Assembly (NCBI RefSeq): GCF_036503815.1
Contig: NZ_AP027766.1
Location: forward strand, 1-64,000
DNA: 64,000 bases
Direction: 5' to 3'
DNA from: Escherichia coli
GTDB taxonomy: Bacteria; Pseudomonadota; Gammaproteobacteria; Enterobacterales; Enterobacteriaceae
Of this stretch, positions 1 through 8,842 are shown piece by piece. Position numbers and translations under genes: made by a program. Position 1 is the stretch's first letter. Every line of letters begins with the position of its first letter. The notes beneath the pieces were generated by a model that worked only from the letters and a program-made list of their open reading frames with translations, was not told the origin of the DNA and ran no database searches.

Positions 1-1011
1 ATGACGAGCGAAAATAATAGCTTACTTCTGAACCTTCAGGAAGTTGATAAGACAACCGGTGAAGTTGTTAAGCTGGATGTCAACAGCACCAGTACCGTGC
101 AGCCAGTAGCGCTCATGAGACTCGGTCTCTTCGTCCCAACTCTGAAATCAACAGGGAAGAGCAAGGCGAACCGGAAAAACGTTACAGACGCGACTGAGGA
201 GCTTGTACAGCTGGCCATTGCCAAAAGCGAAGGATACACTGACGTTAAGATCACCGGTTCGCGTCTTGATATGGACACGGATTTTAAAGTCTGGCTGGGG
301 ATAATTCGCTCCATGTCGGAGTATGGGGTAAAAAGTGACACCCTGGAACTGTCGTTCGTCGAATTCGTTAAGATGTGCGGATTTGACTCCCGTCGTTCAA
401 ACAAAAAAATGCGCGATCGCATCAGTAATTCCCTGTTTAAACTCGCCTCGGTTACGCTGAAGTTCCAGAGCGAGACCAAAGGATGGACCACCCATCTGGT
501 GCAGTCAGCCTATTATGACATCAACGAGGATATCGTTGAGATCAAGGCTGAACCTAAGCTGTTTGAGCTTTACCACATGGACAGAAGGGTACTGCTGCGG
601 CTGAAAGCCATTGACGCCCTGCAGCGCAAGGAATCAGCCCAGGCGCTTTATACCTACATCGAAAGTCTTCCCCAGAATCCTGCACCTATTTCCATGAAAC
701 GGATGCGTGACCGGCTGAATCTCACCTCAAATGTCTATACACAGAACCACACGGTGCGTAAGGCGATGGAGCAGCTGCGTGATATTGGTTATCTGGATTA
801 CACCGAGTTTAAACGTGGCCGAGCCACCTATTTCAGCGTGCATTATCGCAACCCCAAACTCATCAGTAGTCCTGTGAAGGTTCCGCGCAAAGAGGAAGAA
901 GAGAAGGCGCCAGAGCAAAATTATGACGAAGTCATTAAGGCGCTGAAGGCTGCTGGCATCGATCCTCTTAAACTGGCTGAAGCCCTCTCAGCGATGAAGC
1001 CAGAAAATTGA
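1..1011 (+). CDS. repA: Replication initiator RepA, Rep_3 family
   Basis: This is a 336-residue initiator that should bind the iterons directly downstream and open the plasmid origin. It has the two-winged-helix layout of the Rep_3 (RepB/RepE/Pi) family, with an opening block containing [18 protein letters not shown] that resembles IncN-type RepA proteins as I remember them. The N-terminal winged helix covers roughly residues 80-200 and the second roughly 205-290. The C-terminal tail has an acidic run (KEEEEKAPE). The frame is open from the first base, so the true start could lie upstream of the window, although the ATG at base 1 gives a normal full length. The stop codon lies inside the first iteron. 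The incompatibility group cannot be fixed without a search. Confidence 0.9.
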   Translation: MTSENNSLLLNLQEVDKTTGEVVKLDVNSTSTVQPVALMRLGLFVPTLKSTGKSKANRKNVTDATEELVQLAIAKSEGYTDVKITGSRLDMDTDFKVWLGIIRSMSEYGVKSDTLELSFVEFVKMCGFDSRRSNKKMRDRISNSLFKLASVTLKFQSETKGWTTHLVQSAYYDINEDIVEIKAEPKLFELYHMDRRVLLRLKAIDALQRKESAQALYTYIESLPQNPAPISMKRMRDRLNLTSNVYTQNHTVRKAMEQLRDIGYLDYTEFKRGRATYFSVHYRNPKLISSPVKVPRKEEEEKAPEQNYDEVIKALKAAGIDPLKLAEALSAMKPEN

Positions 1012-1251
1012 CTGCGATATGCATATCATGACTGCCGTATGCCGCTAAGGACATTCCATTGACTGTGATATGCATCACGCATACCGCAGTCAATATTTAT
1101 TCTCTATCATGTCTGCCCGGATCGAACAATATTGACTGTCATATGTGATTTCGGGTCATGATACGCAGATATTGACTACGGAATGCGGGTTTAATGGGGG
1201 TAATCCCTGGTCTGTTCACCATTCCATGGGGGATAACATGCCACAGTCAAT
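1007..1251. repeat. Iteron cluster, probable oriV of RepA
   Basis: Several copies of a 15-bp motif close to ATTGACTGYSRTATG are visible. Direct copies start at 1007, 1058, 1131 and 1171 (the last degenerate), with a shorter one near 1029. Inverted copies lie at 1080-1094 and 1237-1251. The copies at 1058 and 1080 face each other and form a palindrome around GCATCACGC. Iterons directly after a Rep_3 gene are the classical arrangement for initiation and copy-number control. The first copy overlaps the repA stop codon. Confidence 0.82.
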
Positions 1252-1563
1252 TTTTCAGTAACGCTCTATATCCCTTACGAAAATCTCAATCGGGTGCTGA
1301 GACGGTCATGTTACCTGACGGTATCCGTTCCCCTGTGTACTGCAGGTTTAGCCCGGCAGGATGAGACTGCAGCTGTCTGTATAACCCGGCGCCAGCTTCA
1401 CACTGTTAAATGCGATCAGGAAACGGGAGCCGAATGGCAGAAAGGTGTTGGCTAGGGAAGGTGCGAATAAGCAGGTTATTTCTTCCCAAGCTGACTCGCT
1501 GATTAAAATTTCGCGGATCTGGGCCGATTTTTTTCCCGCAAACACATCGAATCAGCCTATTTA
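1252..1563. other. Non-coding stretch downstream of the iterons
   Basis: I see no convincing gene here. The open frames present are short and lack ribosome binding sites. It probably belongs to the origin region or is spacer left by the insertion of the element that follows. Confidence 0.5.
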
Positions 1564-1820
1564 GGGGTCAGTTTGGAGATCGGAAATTTTTGTACGTTAA
1601 GCACATTATTTAACCAATTCGGATACGTAAGTGATTGATTTATCGTCATTGGCTATCGCTTTTAGGTTGTCGCTCTTGCTGTATCGCATTTAGGTTATCC
1701 GATTAAGACAAAATCCCCTGAAAACGCTGTATAGCGCGGGAGTACACCCTATTGCTACAGGTAAGCCTGTTCAAAAAACAGGCTTACCGTACAATAATTC
1801 TCTATATCCAAACTGACCCC
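1564..1820. mobile_element. 257-bp MITE-like element with 14-bp terminal inverted repeats
   Basis: The segment begins GGGGTCAGTTTGGA (1564-1577) and ends with the exact reverse complement (1807-1820). It has no coding capacity. Internally it carries a perfect 12-bp hairpin (GGTAAGCCTGTT at 1760-1771 with its complement at 1777-1788). Its right end abuts the truncated 3' end of blc, so it marks where that gene was cut. I find no obvious target-site duplication, which suggests a later deletion on one side. The transposase family that could mobilise it is not known to me. Confidence 0.6.
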
Positions 1821-2146
1821 AAGAAGGACACCTTCAGCGCGGCCGTGGTCGGTTCGCCGGTAAAGTAGGCTTTACCCTCGCTCTCATTCCACTTGTTCTT
1901 CACAGGGTCGTAGCCGCGGTTAAGCACGCTGATGCCGCCGTCGCTGCGCTTGCCGTAGGTGGCGGTAACCTGCTCTAGGCCGCGTTCAAAGCGGTTTTCC
2001 AGGCGAGCGACTTCGTACCATTTGCCAAGATAGCGGCTGGCGTCAAAACCGGAAATGGGCTGCACGCCCTTCGGTGGGGTAGGGGATTTACAGGCTACCA
2101 GCGTCAGGGCAATGGCAACACCGGTCACAACAGGCCATAGCTTCAT
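1821..2146 (-). pseudogene. blc: Outer-membrane lipocalin Blc, 3'-truncated
   Basis: The reading frame encodes the N-terminal two thirds of bacterial lipocalin Blc, a lipoprotein of the outer membrane that binds lysophospholipids. It has a signal peptide ending in a lipobox (LVAC), the lipocalin motif around YLGKWYEVARLENRFERG, and the segment EGKAYFTGEPT. Homology stops at ALKVSFLG, where the terminal repeat of the MITE-like element begins, so about 60 C-terminal residues are lost. The start chosen (ATG with AAGGAA six bases upstream) gives the usual signal peptide; an in-frame ATG seven codons earlier is less likely. The gene is of chromosomal type and was probably captured together with its right-hand neighbours. 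Confidence 0.82.
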
Positions 2147-2263
2147 GAGAATTCCTTTCATTTGCACGGTTGGAAATTAAGTGTAGTGCACCGCGGCGGC
2201 GCTTCATCCCATCCGCGAAAATTCGTAGTATATTGAGAGTATTCCTCAACTCTGGACACGGAC

Positions 2264-2989
2264 ATGGCTTACTCCATCGGCGAATTCGCCAGACTCAGCG
2301 GGATCACCGCCACCACGCTGCGGGCCTGGCAGCGGCGCTACGGCTTACTCAAGCCTCAGCGCACGGAGGGCGGCCACCGCCAGTACAGCGATGAGGACGT
2401 CCAGCAGGCGCTAAAAATCCTCGACTGGGTAAAAAAAGGCGTCCCGATTGGCCAGGTCAAACCGCTGCTGGAGCGCCCTACGTCGCGCCTGACCAACAAC
2501 TGGCTCACGCTGCAGCAGAGCATGTTACAGCGCCTGCAGGACGGCAAAATCGAGTCCCTGCGTCAGATGATTTACGACGCAGGACGCGAGTACCCAAGAC
2601 CAGAACTGGTCGCGAACGTGCTGCGTCCGCTGCGCAGTCAGGTGTCGGCAAACGTCGCCGCCGCCATGACCCTGCGGGAGATCCTCGACGGCATCATCAT
2701 CGCCTACACCTCGTTTTGCTTGGAAGGCGATAAAAAAGCGCCGGGCGACAACATCCTGCTCAGCGGCTGGAACCTGAATGACCCGTGCGAAGTCTGGCTC
2801 GAAGCCTTAACCCGCACCGGGCAAGGCCACCGTATCGATATTTTACCCACGCCGCCCGCCACGCTGGCCCCGGAGATTTTCCCGGACCGCCACTGGCTTC
2901 TGGTCACGCGCGGTAAACTCACCGCCGCGCGCAAAAAGCAGATCGAGCAGTGGCAGCAGCAGGTATCGCTTGAAGTGATTATCCTCTAA
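2264..2989 (+). CDS. MerR-family regulator, MlrA/BluR-like
   Basis: This is a 241-residue DNA-binding regulator. Residues 1-70 form a typical MerR winged helix-turn-helix (YSIGEFARLSGITATTLRAW, then RTEGGHRQYSDEDV). Residues 80-241 resemble the B12-binding-like C-terminal half of MlrA and BluR (YcgE). In E. coli these relatives govern curli/biofilm genes and the blue-light response. I cannot tell which paralogue this is; the metal or cobalamin ligand is not evident. It is divergent from blc and precedes hiuH in the same direction with a gap of about 100 bp. It looks like chromosomal cargo. Confidence 0.75.
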   Translation: MAYSIGEFARLSGITATTLRAWQRRYGLLKPQRTEGGHRQYSDEDVQQALKILDWVKKGVPIGQVKPLLERPTSRLTNNWLTLQQSMLQRLQDGKIESLRQMIYDAGREYPRPELVANVLRPLRSQVSANVAAAMTLREILDGIIIAYTSFCLEGDKKAPGDNILLSGWNLNDPCEVWLEALTRTGQGHRIDILPTPPATLAPEIFPDRHWLLVTRGKLTAARKKQIEQWQQQVSLEVIIL

Positions 2990-3088
2990 TCATTTTCTCC
3001 TGCGGGAATCTTCACGAAAAGTTGAATATTTTCCCGCGCCACAAATGCTAACGTTTTCCTGTGACCGACAACCCCACAGGAAAACACA

Positions 3089-3499
3089 ATGAAAAAAACT
3101 GCCTCTCTGCTGATGCTGACCACCCTGGCCTTTGCCCCTGCCGCCTTTAGCGCCCCTGCCGGCACGCTGAGCGTACACATTCTTGACCAGCAAACCGGGA
3201 TGCCGCCATCGGACGTTACCGTCACGCTGGAAAAACAGCAGCAGGACAAATGGACCCCAATTGCCAGCGGCAAAACTGACCATGACGGCCGCATCAAATC
3301 GCTTTATCCGGAGGATCAGGATATGCAGCCCGGCGTCTATAAAGTGGCCTTTAAAACCGCAGATTACTTCCACGGGAAGAAGCTGGACTCCTTCTTCCCG
3401 GAGATCCCGGTGCTGTTCACCGTAACCCGGACCAACGAAAAGCTGCACATCCCTCTCCTGCTGAGCCAATACGGTTATTCAACTTACAAGGGCAGTTAA
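3089..3499 (+). CDS. hiuH: Periplasmic 5-hydroxyisourate hydrolase (transthyretin-like)
   Basis: The 136-residue protein has a cleavable signal peptide (about residues 1-21, ending AFSA), so it acts in the periplasm. It hydrolyses 5-hydroxyisourate, the product of urate oxidase. The family's conserved N-terminal block ([19 protein letters not shown]) contributes the active-site His, the middle contains HDGRIK, and the C-terminal signature is YKGS in place of the usual YRGS. Length matches the E. coli YedX type. An independent short intergenic region precedes it. It is cargo of chromosomal type with no evident role in plasmid biology. Confidence 0.85.
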   Translation: MKKTASLLMLTTLAFAPAAFSAPAGTLSVHILDQQTGMPPSDVTVTLEKQQQDKWTPIASGKTDHDGRIKSLYPEDQDMQPGVYKVAFKTADYFHGKKLDSFFPEIPVLFTVTRTNEKLHIPLLLSQYGYSTYKGS

Positions 3500-3601
3500 G
3501 AAACGTTGATTTTAAAGGCAAATAAAAAATAATTCCGCTAATACTTGGACAAATTAGTTATGTTGTGTAAGTTTTAAAGAGAAGAACGGGAGGACCACAC
3601 C

Positions 3602-4561
3602 ATGACAACAAAACCTGTGCTCGGTATTAGCGGATGTTTGACCGGGTCTGCCGTTCGCTTCGACGGCGGACACAAGCGTATGGGCTTTGTCATGGATGAA
3701 CTGGCCCAGTGGGTGAGTTTCAGGCCCGTCTGCCCGGAAATGGCGATTGGCCTGCCGACGCCACGCCCGGCCATACGCCTGACGCTGACGGACAGCGGCG
3801 AAACGCAGCTCCGCTTCAGCAAGCCGCCCCATGATGATATAACGCAGAAAATGGCCGACTTTACGGCGGACTATCTGCCAAAAATCGGCGATCTGTCGGG
3901 ATTTATCGTCTGCGCGAAATCGCCAAGCTGCGGCATGGAACGCGTGCGGCTATATGATGAAAACGGCAACCGGGGCCGCAAGGAGGGTGTCGGGCTGTTC
4001 ACCGCCGCCCTGCTTGAAACCTACCCGTGGCTGCCCGTGGAGGAAGACGGTCGGCTGCACGACCCGGTGCTGCGGGAAAACTTTATCGAGCGGGTATTTG
4101 CCCTGCACGAGCTGAACACGCTGCGCGCTAAAGGCCTGACGCGCCGCGCGCTGCTGGATTTCCACAGCCGCTATAAATTGCAGCTTCTGGCGCACCATCA
4201 GGCGGGCTACCGCGAGATTGGCCCGTTCGTTGCGTCGCTGCATGAATGGGAAGATCTGGACGCGTTCTTCGTGGCGTACCGCGAAAAGCTGATGACCATC
4301 CTGAAAAAGCCCGCCTCGCGGAAAAACCATACCAACGTGCTAATGCATATCCAGGGCTATTTCCGTAACCAGCTGAACAGCCGCCAGCGCGTCGAGCTGC
4401 GCGATGTGATCCTGCACTATCGCGACGGGCTGCTACCCATCCTCGCGCCGTTGACGCTACTGAAACACTACATGGCCGAATACCCTGACCGGTATCTGAT
4501 GACGCAAAACTACTTTGATCCCTATCCTGATGATTTGGGTCTGCGTCTGGCAGTAACCTGA
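3602..4561 (+). CDS. DUF523 and DUF1722 two-domain protein (YbgA-like)
   Basis: Residues 1-150 match the DUF523 layout (opening GISGCLTGSAVRFDGGHK, with conserved Cys also in CAKSPSCGMERV), and residues 190-310 match DUF1722/YbgA (NVLMHIQGYFRNQL). In enterobacteria this fused form commonly neighbours the photolyase gene phrB and a MerR regulator, which fits the MlrA-like gene upstream, but no photolyase is present here. Function is not established. The start is supported by GGGAGG nine bases upstream. The two Cys motifs could bind metal, which is inference. Confidence 0.75.
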   Translation: MTTKPVLGISGCLTGSAVRFDGGHKRMGFVMDELAQWVSFRPVCPEMAIGLPTPRPAIRLTLTDSGETQLRFSKPPHDDITQKMADFTADYLPKIGDLSGFIVCAKSPSCGMERVRLYDENGNRGRKEGVGLFTAALLETYPWLPVEEDGRLHDPVLRENFIERVFALHELNTLRAKGLTRRALLDFHSRYKLQLLAHHQAGYREIGPFVASLHEWEDLDAFFVAYREKLMTILKKPASRKNHTNVLMHIQGYFRNQLNSRQRVELRDVILHYRDGLLPILAPLTLLKHYMAEYPDRYLMTQNYFDPYPDDLGLRLAVT

Positions 4562-4617
4562 CGATAAAAATGCGAAGGCCCGTTTGACCCACAGAGGCCC
4601 AAAGCAGTACCCCGTTT

Positions 4618-4648
4618 AGACGACACCCTCACTGTCGTCTCTTTTTTG
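4618..4648 (+). terminator. Rho-independent terminator after the DUF523/DUF1722 gene
   Basis: AGACGAC pairs with GTCGTCT across a 9-nt loop and is followed by C and six T residues. It lies 57 bp after the stop codon, in the right orientation to end the upstream transcript. Confidence 0.75.
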
Positions 4649-4706
4649 CATTCCACACAAAAGACTGTAATTATGTACAGGATTGTAACGCAAAAAGGGA
4701 CTGCCT

Positions 4707-5795
4707 GTGATCACCACCCTGCACATTCAAAACTACCGCTCGATTCGCGAAATGTCGCTGGAGCTGGAACAGCTCAACATCGTCTTTGGCCCAAACGGCA
4801 CCGGAAAATCCAATATCTACAAGGCGATCCACCTGATGCACAGCGCCGCACAGGGGCAGTTTTCGCAGGCACTGGCGAACGAGGGTGGGATTTTAAAAGT
4901 GTTCTGGGCAGGCAAAACCCGCAGCGACCAGCTGCGGCGGATGAATTTGGCCGTTGAAACCGAAACCTACGAATACGAGCTGCAGGTAGGCTTTGTCGAA
5001 AAACTGCCTTACCCCTCACAGTTTCAACTCGATCCGGTGATCAAAGAAGAGTCCATCTGGCTGAGTGGTCAATACCGCCGCCCGTCGTCACAGCTGATGA
5101 AGCGTAAAAATCAGGCCGTATTTCTGAACAACGTGCATCACGAGAAAGTCACCCACAGCGGCACGCTGTATGAGAACGAATCGGTGTTCGGCCAGCTTGG
5201 CGAGCCGCATCTTTACCCGGAAGTGTCGCAGATGCGCGAGTCGCTGCGTAACTGGCGCTTTTATCAGGAGTTTTCTGTATCAATCGGCTCGGCCATGCGC
5301 GCGCCTCAGGTCGGTTTCCGCTCCCCAGTGCTGGCCAGCGACGGCGCAAACCTGGCGGCGGCGTTTCAGACCATCGTGGAAATTGGCGACGAGCTGCTGC
5401 TGATGCGCATCCTCGACCAGGCCTTCCCCGGCTGCGTGTTTTACAGCGACAACACCGGCGGACGCTTCCGGATGATGATGCAGCGTGAAGGGCTAAGCAG
5501 ACCGCTGGAGCCGGCGGAATTCTCCGACGGCACTCTGCGTTTTCTGTGCCTGGCGGTGGCGCTATTAAGCCCGCGTCCACCGGCCTTTATCGCCCTCAAC
5601 GAACCGGAAAACAGCCTGCATCCGCAGATGCTGCCCGCGCTGGCGAGCTTAATCGCCGAGGCCAGCCGCTACTCGCAAATTTGGCTGACCAGCCACTCGC
5701 CGGAACTGGCGAATTTAATTGAGAAACAGAGATCGTTTTCGCTGTATCAGCTGTCGATGGTGGAAGGAGAAACGAAGGTGGAGAGGCTGGGGTAG
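4707..5795 (+). CDS. AAA-type ATPase of the RecF/SMC-like family
   Basis: A 362-residue ATPase with Walker A FGPNGTGKSN near residue 27, an ABC-like signature EFSDGTLRFL near residue 275 and Walker B FIALNEPENSLHP near residue 295, followed by the switch His in TSHSPE. This is the AAA_21 arrangement seen in RecF-like and OLD-like proteins; no TOPRIM nuclease domain is present. Translation probably starts at the GTG (AAGGGA upstream). The gene is complete and IS26 begins 10 bp after its stop. Some relatives act in phage defence or DNA repair, but without a partner gene the role here is unknown; a downstream partner may have been removed by IS26. Confidence 0.72.
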   Translation: MITTLHIQNYRSIREMSLELEQLNIVFGPNGTGKSNIYKAIHLMHSAAQGQFSQALANEGGILKVFWAGKTRSDQLRRMNLAVETETYEYELQVGFVEKLPYPSQFQLDPVIKEESIWLSGQYRRPSSQLMKRKNQAVFLNNVHHEKVTHSGTLYENESVFGQLGEPHLYPEVSQMRESLRNWRFYQEFSVSIGSAMRAPQVGFRSPVLASDGANLAAAFQTIVEIGDELLLMRILDQAFPGCVFYSDNTGGRFRMMMQREGLSRPLEPAEFSDGTLRFLCLAVALLSPRPPAFIALNEPENSLHPQMLPALASLIAEASRYSQIWLTSHSPELANLIEKQRSFSLYQLSMVEGETKVERLG

Positions 5796-5805
5796 TCTCC
5801 CAGAG

Positions 5806-6625
5806 GGCACTGTTGCAAAGTTAGCGATGAGGCAGCCTTTTGTCTTATTCAAAGGCCTTACATTTCAAAAACTCTGCTTACCAGGCGTATTTCGCCCAGG
5901 GGATCACCATAATAAAATGCTGAGGCCTGGCCTTTGCGTAGTGCACGCATCACCTCAATACCTTTGATGGTGGCGTAAGCCGTCTTCATGGATTTAAATC
6001 CCAGCGTGGCGCCGATTATCCGTTTCAGTTTGCCATGATCGCATTCAATCACGTTGTTCCGGTACTTAATCTGTCGGTGTTCAACGTCAGACGGGCACCG
6101 GCCTTCGCGTTTGAGCAGAGCAAGCGCGCGACCATAGGCGGGCGCTTTATCCGTGTTGATGAATCGCGGGATCTGCCACTTCTTCACGTTGTTGAGGATT
6201 TTACCCAGAAACCGGTATGCAGCTTTGCTGTTACGACGGGAGGAGAGATAAAAATCGACAGTGCGGCCCCGGCTGTCGACGGCCCGGTACAGATACGCCC
6301 AGCGGCCATTGACCTTCACGTAGGTTTCATCCATGTGCCACGGGCAAAGATCGGAAGGGTTACGCCAGTACCAGCGCAGCCGTTTTTCCATTTCAGGCGC
6401 ATAACGCTGAACCCAGCGGTAAATCGTGGAGTGATCGACATTCACTCCGCGTTCAGCCAGCATCTCCTGCAGCTCACGGTAACTGATGCCGTATTTGCAG
6501 TACCAGCGTACGGCCCACAGAATGATGTCACGCTGAAAATGCCGGCCTTTGAATGGGTTCATGTGCAGCTCCATCAGCAAAAGGGGATGATAAGTTTATC
6601 ACCACCGACTATTTGCAACAGTGCC
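5806..6625 (-). mobile_element. IS26 copy 1 (complete, 820 bp)
   Basis: Bounded by the 14-bp inverted repeats GGCACTGTTGCAAA and TTTGCAACAGTGCC and exactly 820 bp long, as expected for IS26. The flanking 8-bp sequences differ, so there is no target duplication and this copy marks a deletion or cointegrate junction between the chromosome-type block and a second replicon. Confidence 0.95.
5858..6562 (-). CDS. tnpA: IS26 transposase, DDE family
   Basis: The 234-residue IS6-family transposase starts at [12 protein letters not shown] and has the DDE residues in [18 protein letters not shown] and the Glu of the C-terminal helix. It carries out replicative and conservative cointegrate formation. 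It differs from the two other copies in the window by one visible residue near the C-terminus (GEIRLV here, GEMRLV in the others), so the three copies are not all identical. Confidence 0.93.
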   Translation of the reverse strand: MNPFKGRHFQRDIILWAVRWYCKYGISYRELQEMLAERGVNVDHSTIYRWVQRYAPEMEKRLRWYWRNPSDLCPWHMDETYVKVNGRWAYLYRAVDSRGRTVDFYLSSRRNSKAAYRFLGKILNNVKKWQIPRFINTDKAPAYGRALALLKREGRCPSDVEHRQIKYRNNVIECDHGKLKRIIGATLGFKSMKTAYATIKGIEVMRALRKGQASAFYYGDPLGEIRLVSRVFEM

Positions 6626-7041
6626 GTTTTGACTGCGTCGCGCGCCCCTGGCTAACAGAGGCTGGCAGCCGATCAGCTCGTGGTATCTGGGAAATCGAAT
6701 TTAACCATAAACTCCTGCGGTACATTTACGGCCTGACGAACCAGTTCACCACCTACTCGCTCCGCGATTGTGGCAGTCTTCGAAATCCACGGACGATCCG
6801 CCTTTATGAAAGTCTTGCTCAATTCAAATCTTCAGGCTTATGGGTTACTACTCATGCTTGGTTAAATGACCGTTTCCTTTTGCCGGAATCCCAACAGAAG
6901 AACTTGGCAGAGTTGAAACGATCTTTCCTTGATCCTGCACTCAAGCAGATAAATGAGAAAACACCTTTACTTGCTAAGTATAGTATTGATGATTCAGGAA
7001 AATTTCTGTTCTCAATAATTGATAAGCAAAATCCCGTCTGA
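6626..7041 (+). pseudogene. 3' fragment of a second Rep_3 replication initiator
   Basis: Immediately after IS26 an open frame encodes about 138 residues matching the C-terminal winged helix of RepE/RepB initiators (FTTYSLRDCGS, NPRTIRLYESLAQF, and TPLLAKYSIDDSGKF). The N-terminal domain is lost and replaced by IS26, and no start with a ribosome binding site remains. It differs from repA at position 1 and so represents a second replicon. The large tandem array that follows it is where origin iterons of such a replicon would be expected. The replicon type is not certain. Confidence 0.78.
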
Positions 7042-7090
7042 CATAAATCAGCACACATGAGCCTGTCATTTGACAAATTTTTGTCATGAA

Positions 7091-8221
7091 GATGGGCGAA
7101 TTTCCACACAGCACCGGCGCCCGGCAAGGTGGGCGGATTCCCACACGGCACCGGCGCCCGGCAAGGTGGGCGGATTCCCACACGGCACCGGCGCCCGGCA
7201 AGGTGGGCGGATTCCCACACGGCTCCGGCGCCCGGCAAGGTGGGCGGATTCCCACACGGCACCGGCGCCCGGCAAGGTGGGCGGATTCCCACACGGCTCC
7301 GGCGCCCGGAAAGGGTGGGCGGATTTCCACACAGCACCGGCGCCCGGCAAGGTGGGCGGATTCCCACACGGCACCGGCGCCCGGCAAGGTGGGCGGATTC
7401 CCACACAGCACCGGCGCCCGGCAAGGTGGGCGGATTCCCACACGGCACCGGCGCCCGGCAAGGTGGGCGGATTCCCACACGGCTCCGGCGCCCGGAAAGG
7501 GTGGGCGGATTTCCACACAGCACCGGCGCCCGGCAAGGTGGGCGGATTCCCACACGGCACCGGCGCCCGGCAAGGTGGGCGGATTCCCACACAGCACCGG
7601 CGCCCGGCAAGGTGGGCGGATTCCCACACGGCACCGGCGCCCGGCAAGGTGGGCGGATTCCCACACGGCTCCGGCGCCCGGAAAGGGTGGGCGGATTTCC
7701 ACACAGCACCGGCGCCCGGCAAGGTGGGCGGATTCCCACACGGCACCGGCGCCCGGAAAGGGTGGGCGGATTTCCACACAGCACCGGCGCCCGGCAAGGT
7801 GGGCGGATTTCCACACGGCACCGGCGCCCGGCAAGGTGGGGGGATTCCCACACGGCACCGGCGCCCGGCAAGGTGGGCGGATTCCCACACGGCACCGGCG
7901 CCCGGCAAGGTGGGCGGATTCCCACACAGCACCGGCGCCCGGCAAGGTGGGCGGATTCCCACACAGCACCGGCGCCCGGCAAGGTGGGCGGATTCCCACA
8001 CGGCACCGGCGCCCGGCAAGGTGGGCGGATTTCCACACGGCACCGGCACCCGGCAAGGTGGGCGGATTCCCACACGGCACCGGCGCCCGGCAAGGTGGGC
8101 GGATTTCCACACAGCACCGGCGCCCGGCAAGGTGGGTGGATTCCCACACGGCACCGGCGCCCGGTAAGGTGGGCGGATTTCCACACGACAGCGGCGCCCG
8201 GCAAGATGGGCGGATTCCCAT
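7091..8221. repeat. Tandem array of 30 GC-rich 37-bp units
   Basis: A unit beginning CCGGCGCCCGGCAAGGTGGG and ending CGGATTCCCACACGGCA is repeated head to tail about 30 times, with degenerate partial units at both edges (7091 and 8200 onward). Units with AAAGGG are 38 bp. Variants alternate GGCACC/GGCTCC and CGGCA/CAGCA. A five-unit block of 186 bp is itself repeated: GGCTCC followed by AAAGGG recurs at 7295, 7481 and 7667. Each unit contains GTGGG and CCCAC as a small inverted repeat plus the palindrome GGCGCC. Position after a rep remnant suggests origin iterons or an incompatibility locus. The long open frames across it are artefacts of the repeat period. Confidence 0.85.
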
Positions 8222-8588
8222 ATCGACATGTATGTAGCTTGTGTTATCCGTGGATTGTGCAGCTCAGCGGGTCGCTGGTCGTATGGCGTAGTGTCCCCCG
8301 TAACCGGCCGCGTGCGGCCGCTAACTCGCAGTACGGCGCCGCGACCCGAAGGCGGGCCGCCGTTCCCGCGCGCAGGCGCGCGGCGCCCACTGCGCACCCC
8401 CGTGGGGGACATACGGCAGCTGTGTGGCGGTGAGCGGGATTAGGGCTTTGCAGGGAGGGGGCTGGGTCGGGCGATACGTTCAGCATTGCGGTTTCCGGCG
8501 ATTTGCGGCCGGTGCCCGTTTAACTCCGGCGTGGTCGCCTTCCATGCCCTGACGGCATAAGAAAATAAAACCGCCATGCTGCGGTCAT
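8222..8588. other. GC-rich non-coding stretch after the array
   Basis: No gene is supported. It contains short palindromes (GGCCGCGTGCGGCC, GCGCGCAGGCGCGC) and is probably the remaining part of the second replicon's origin. The ribosomal frames read here are continuations of the array frames. Confidence 0.45.
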
Positions 8589-8842
8589 TCATGATTTTGT
8601 GGTGTAGCGATAAATAGTCATGCGAGAAACGTTGAAGCGCTTAGCAACTGCACCAACTGTCATTTCAGGATCAGCAAGTAAGATTCTAATTTGTTTAACA
8701 TCTTCTTCAGAAAGTGACGGTTTTCTCCCTCCCACACGGCCCCTTGCGCGTGCAGCTGCAAGGCCTGAGCGCGTTCTTTCAATATTGCGGTTGCGTTCAA
8801 AGCTAGAGAATATCGCCATCAGATGAGTATAGATTTCCCCTA
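8589..8842 (-). pseudogene. C-terminal fragment of a serine resolvase
   Basis: About 84 residues of the resolvase/invertase family remain: the end of the catalytic domain (FSSFERNRNIERTRSGLAAA), the hinge ARGRVGGRK and the helix-turn-helix (TVGAVAKRFNVSRMTIYRY). The catalytic N-terminus is removed at the IS26 boundary. It is not functional as a recombinase. Confidence 0.82.

Noticed and set aside
1348..1545. 65-codon frame on the minus strand after the iterons
   Set aside because: No ribosome site, no recognisable family, and located in origin DNA.
6035..6655. 206-codon open frame opposite the IS26 transposase (also in the other copies)
   Set aside because: It is an antisense shadow of the transposase, repeated with each IS26.
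7091..8221. The array as a CRISPR locus
   Set aside because: Units are contiguous with no unique spacers and no cas genes are nearby.
6852..8433. Several 360-450-codon open frames on both strands across the repeat array
   Set aside because: They arise because the unit length and composition keep stops out of many frames; both strands and all phases give similar PAR/GGF peptides and none has a credible start.
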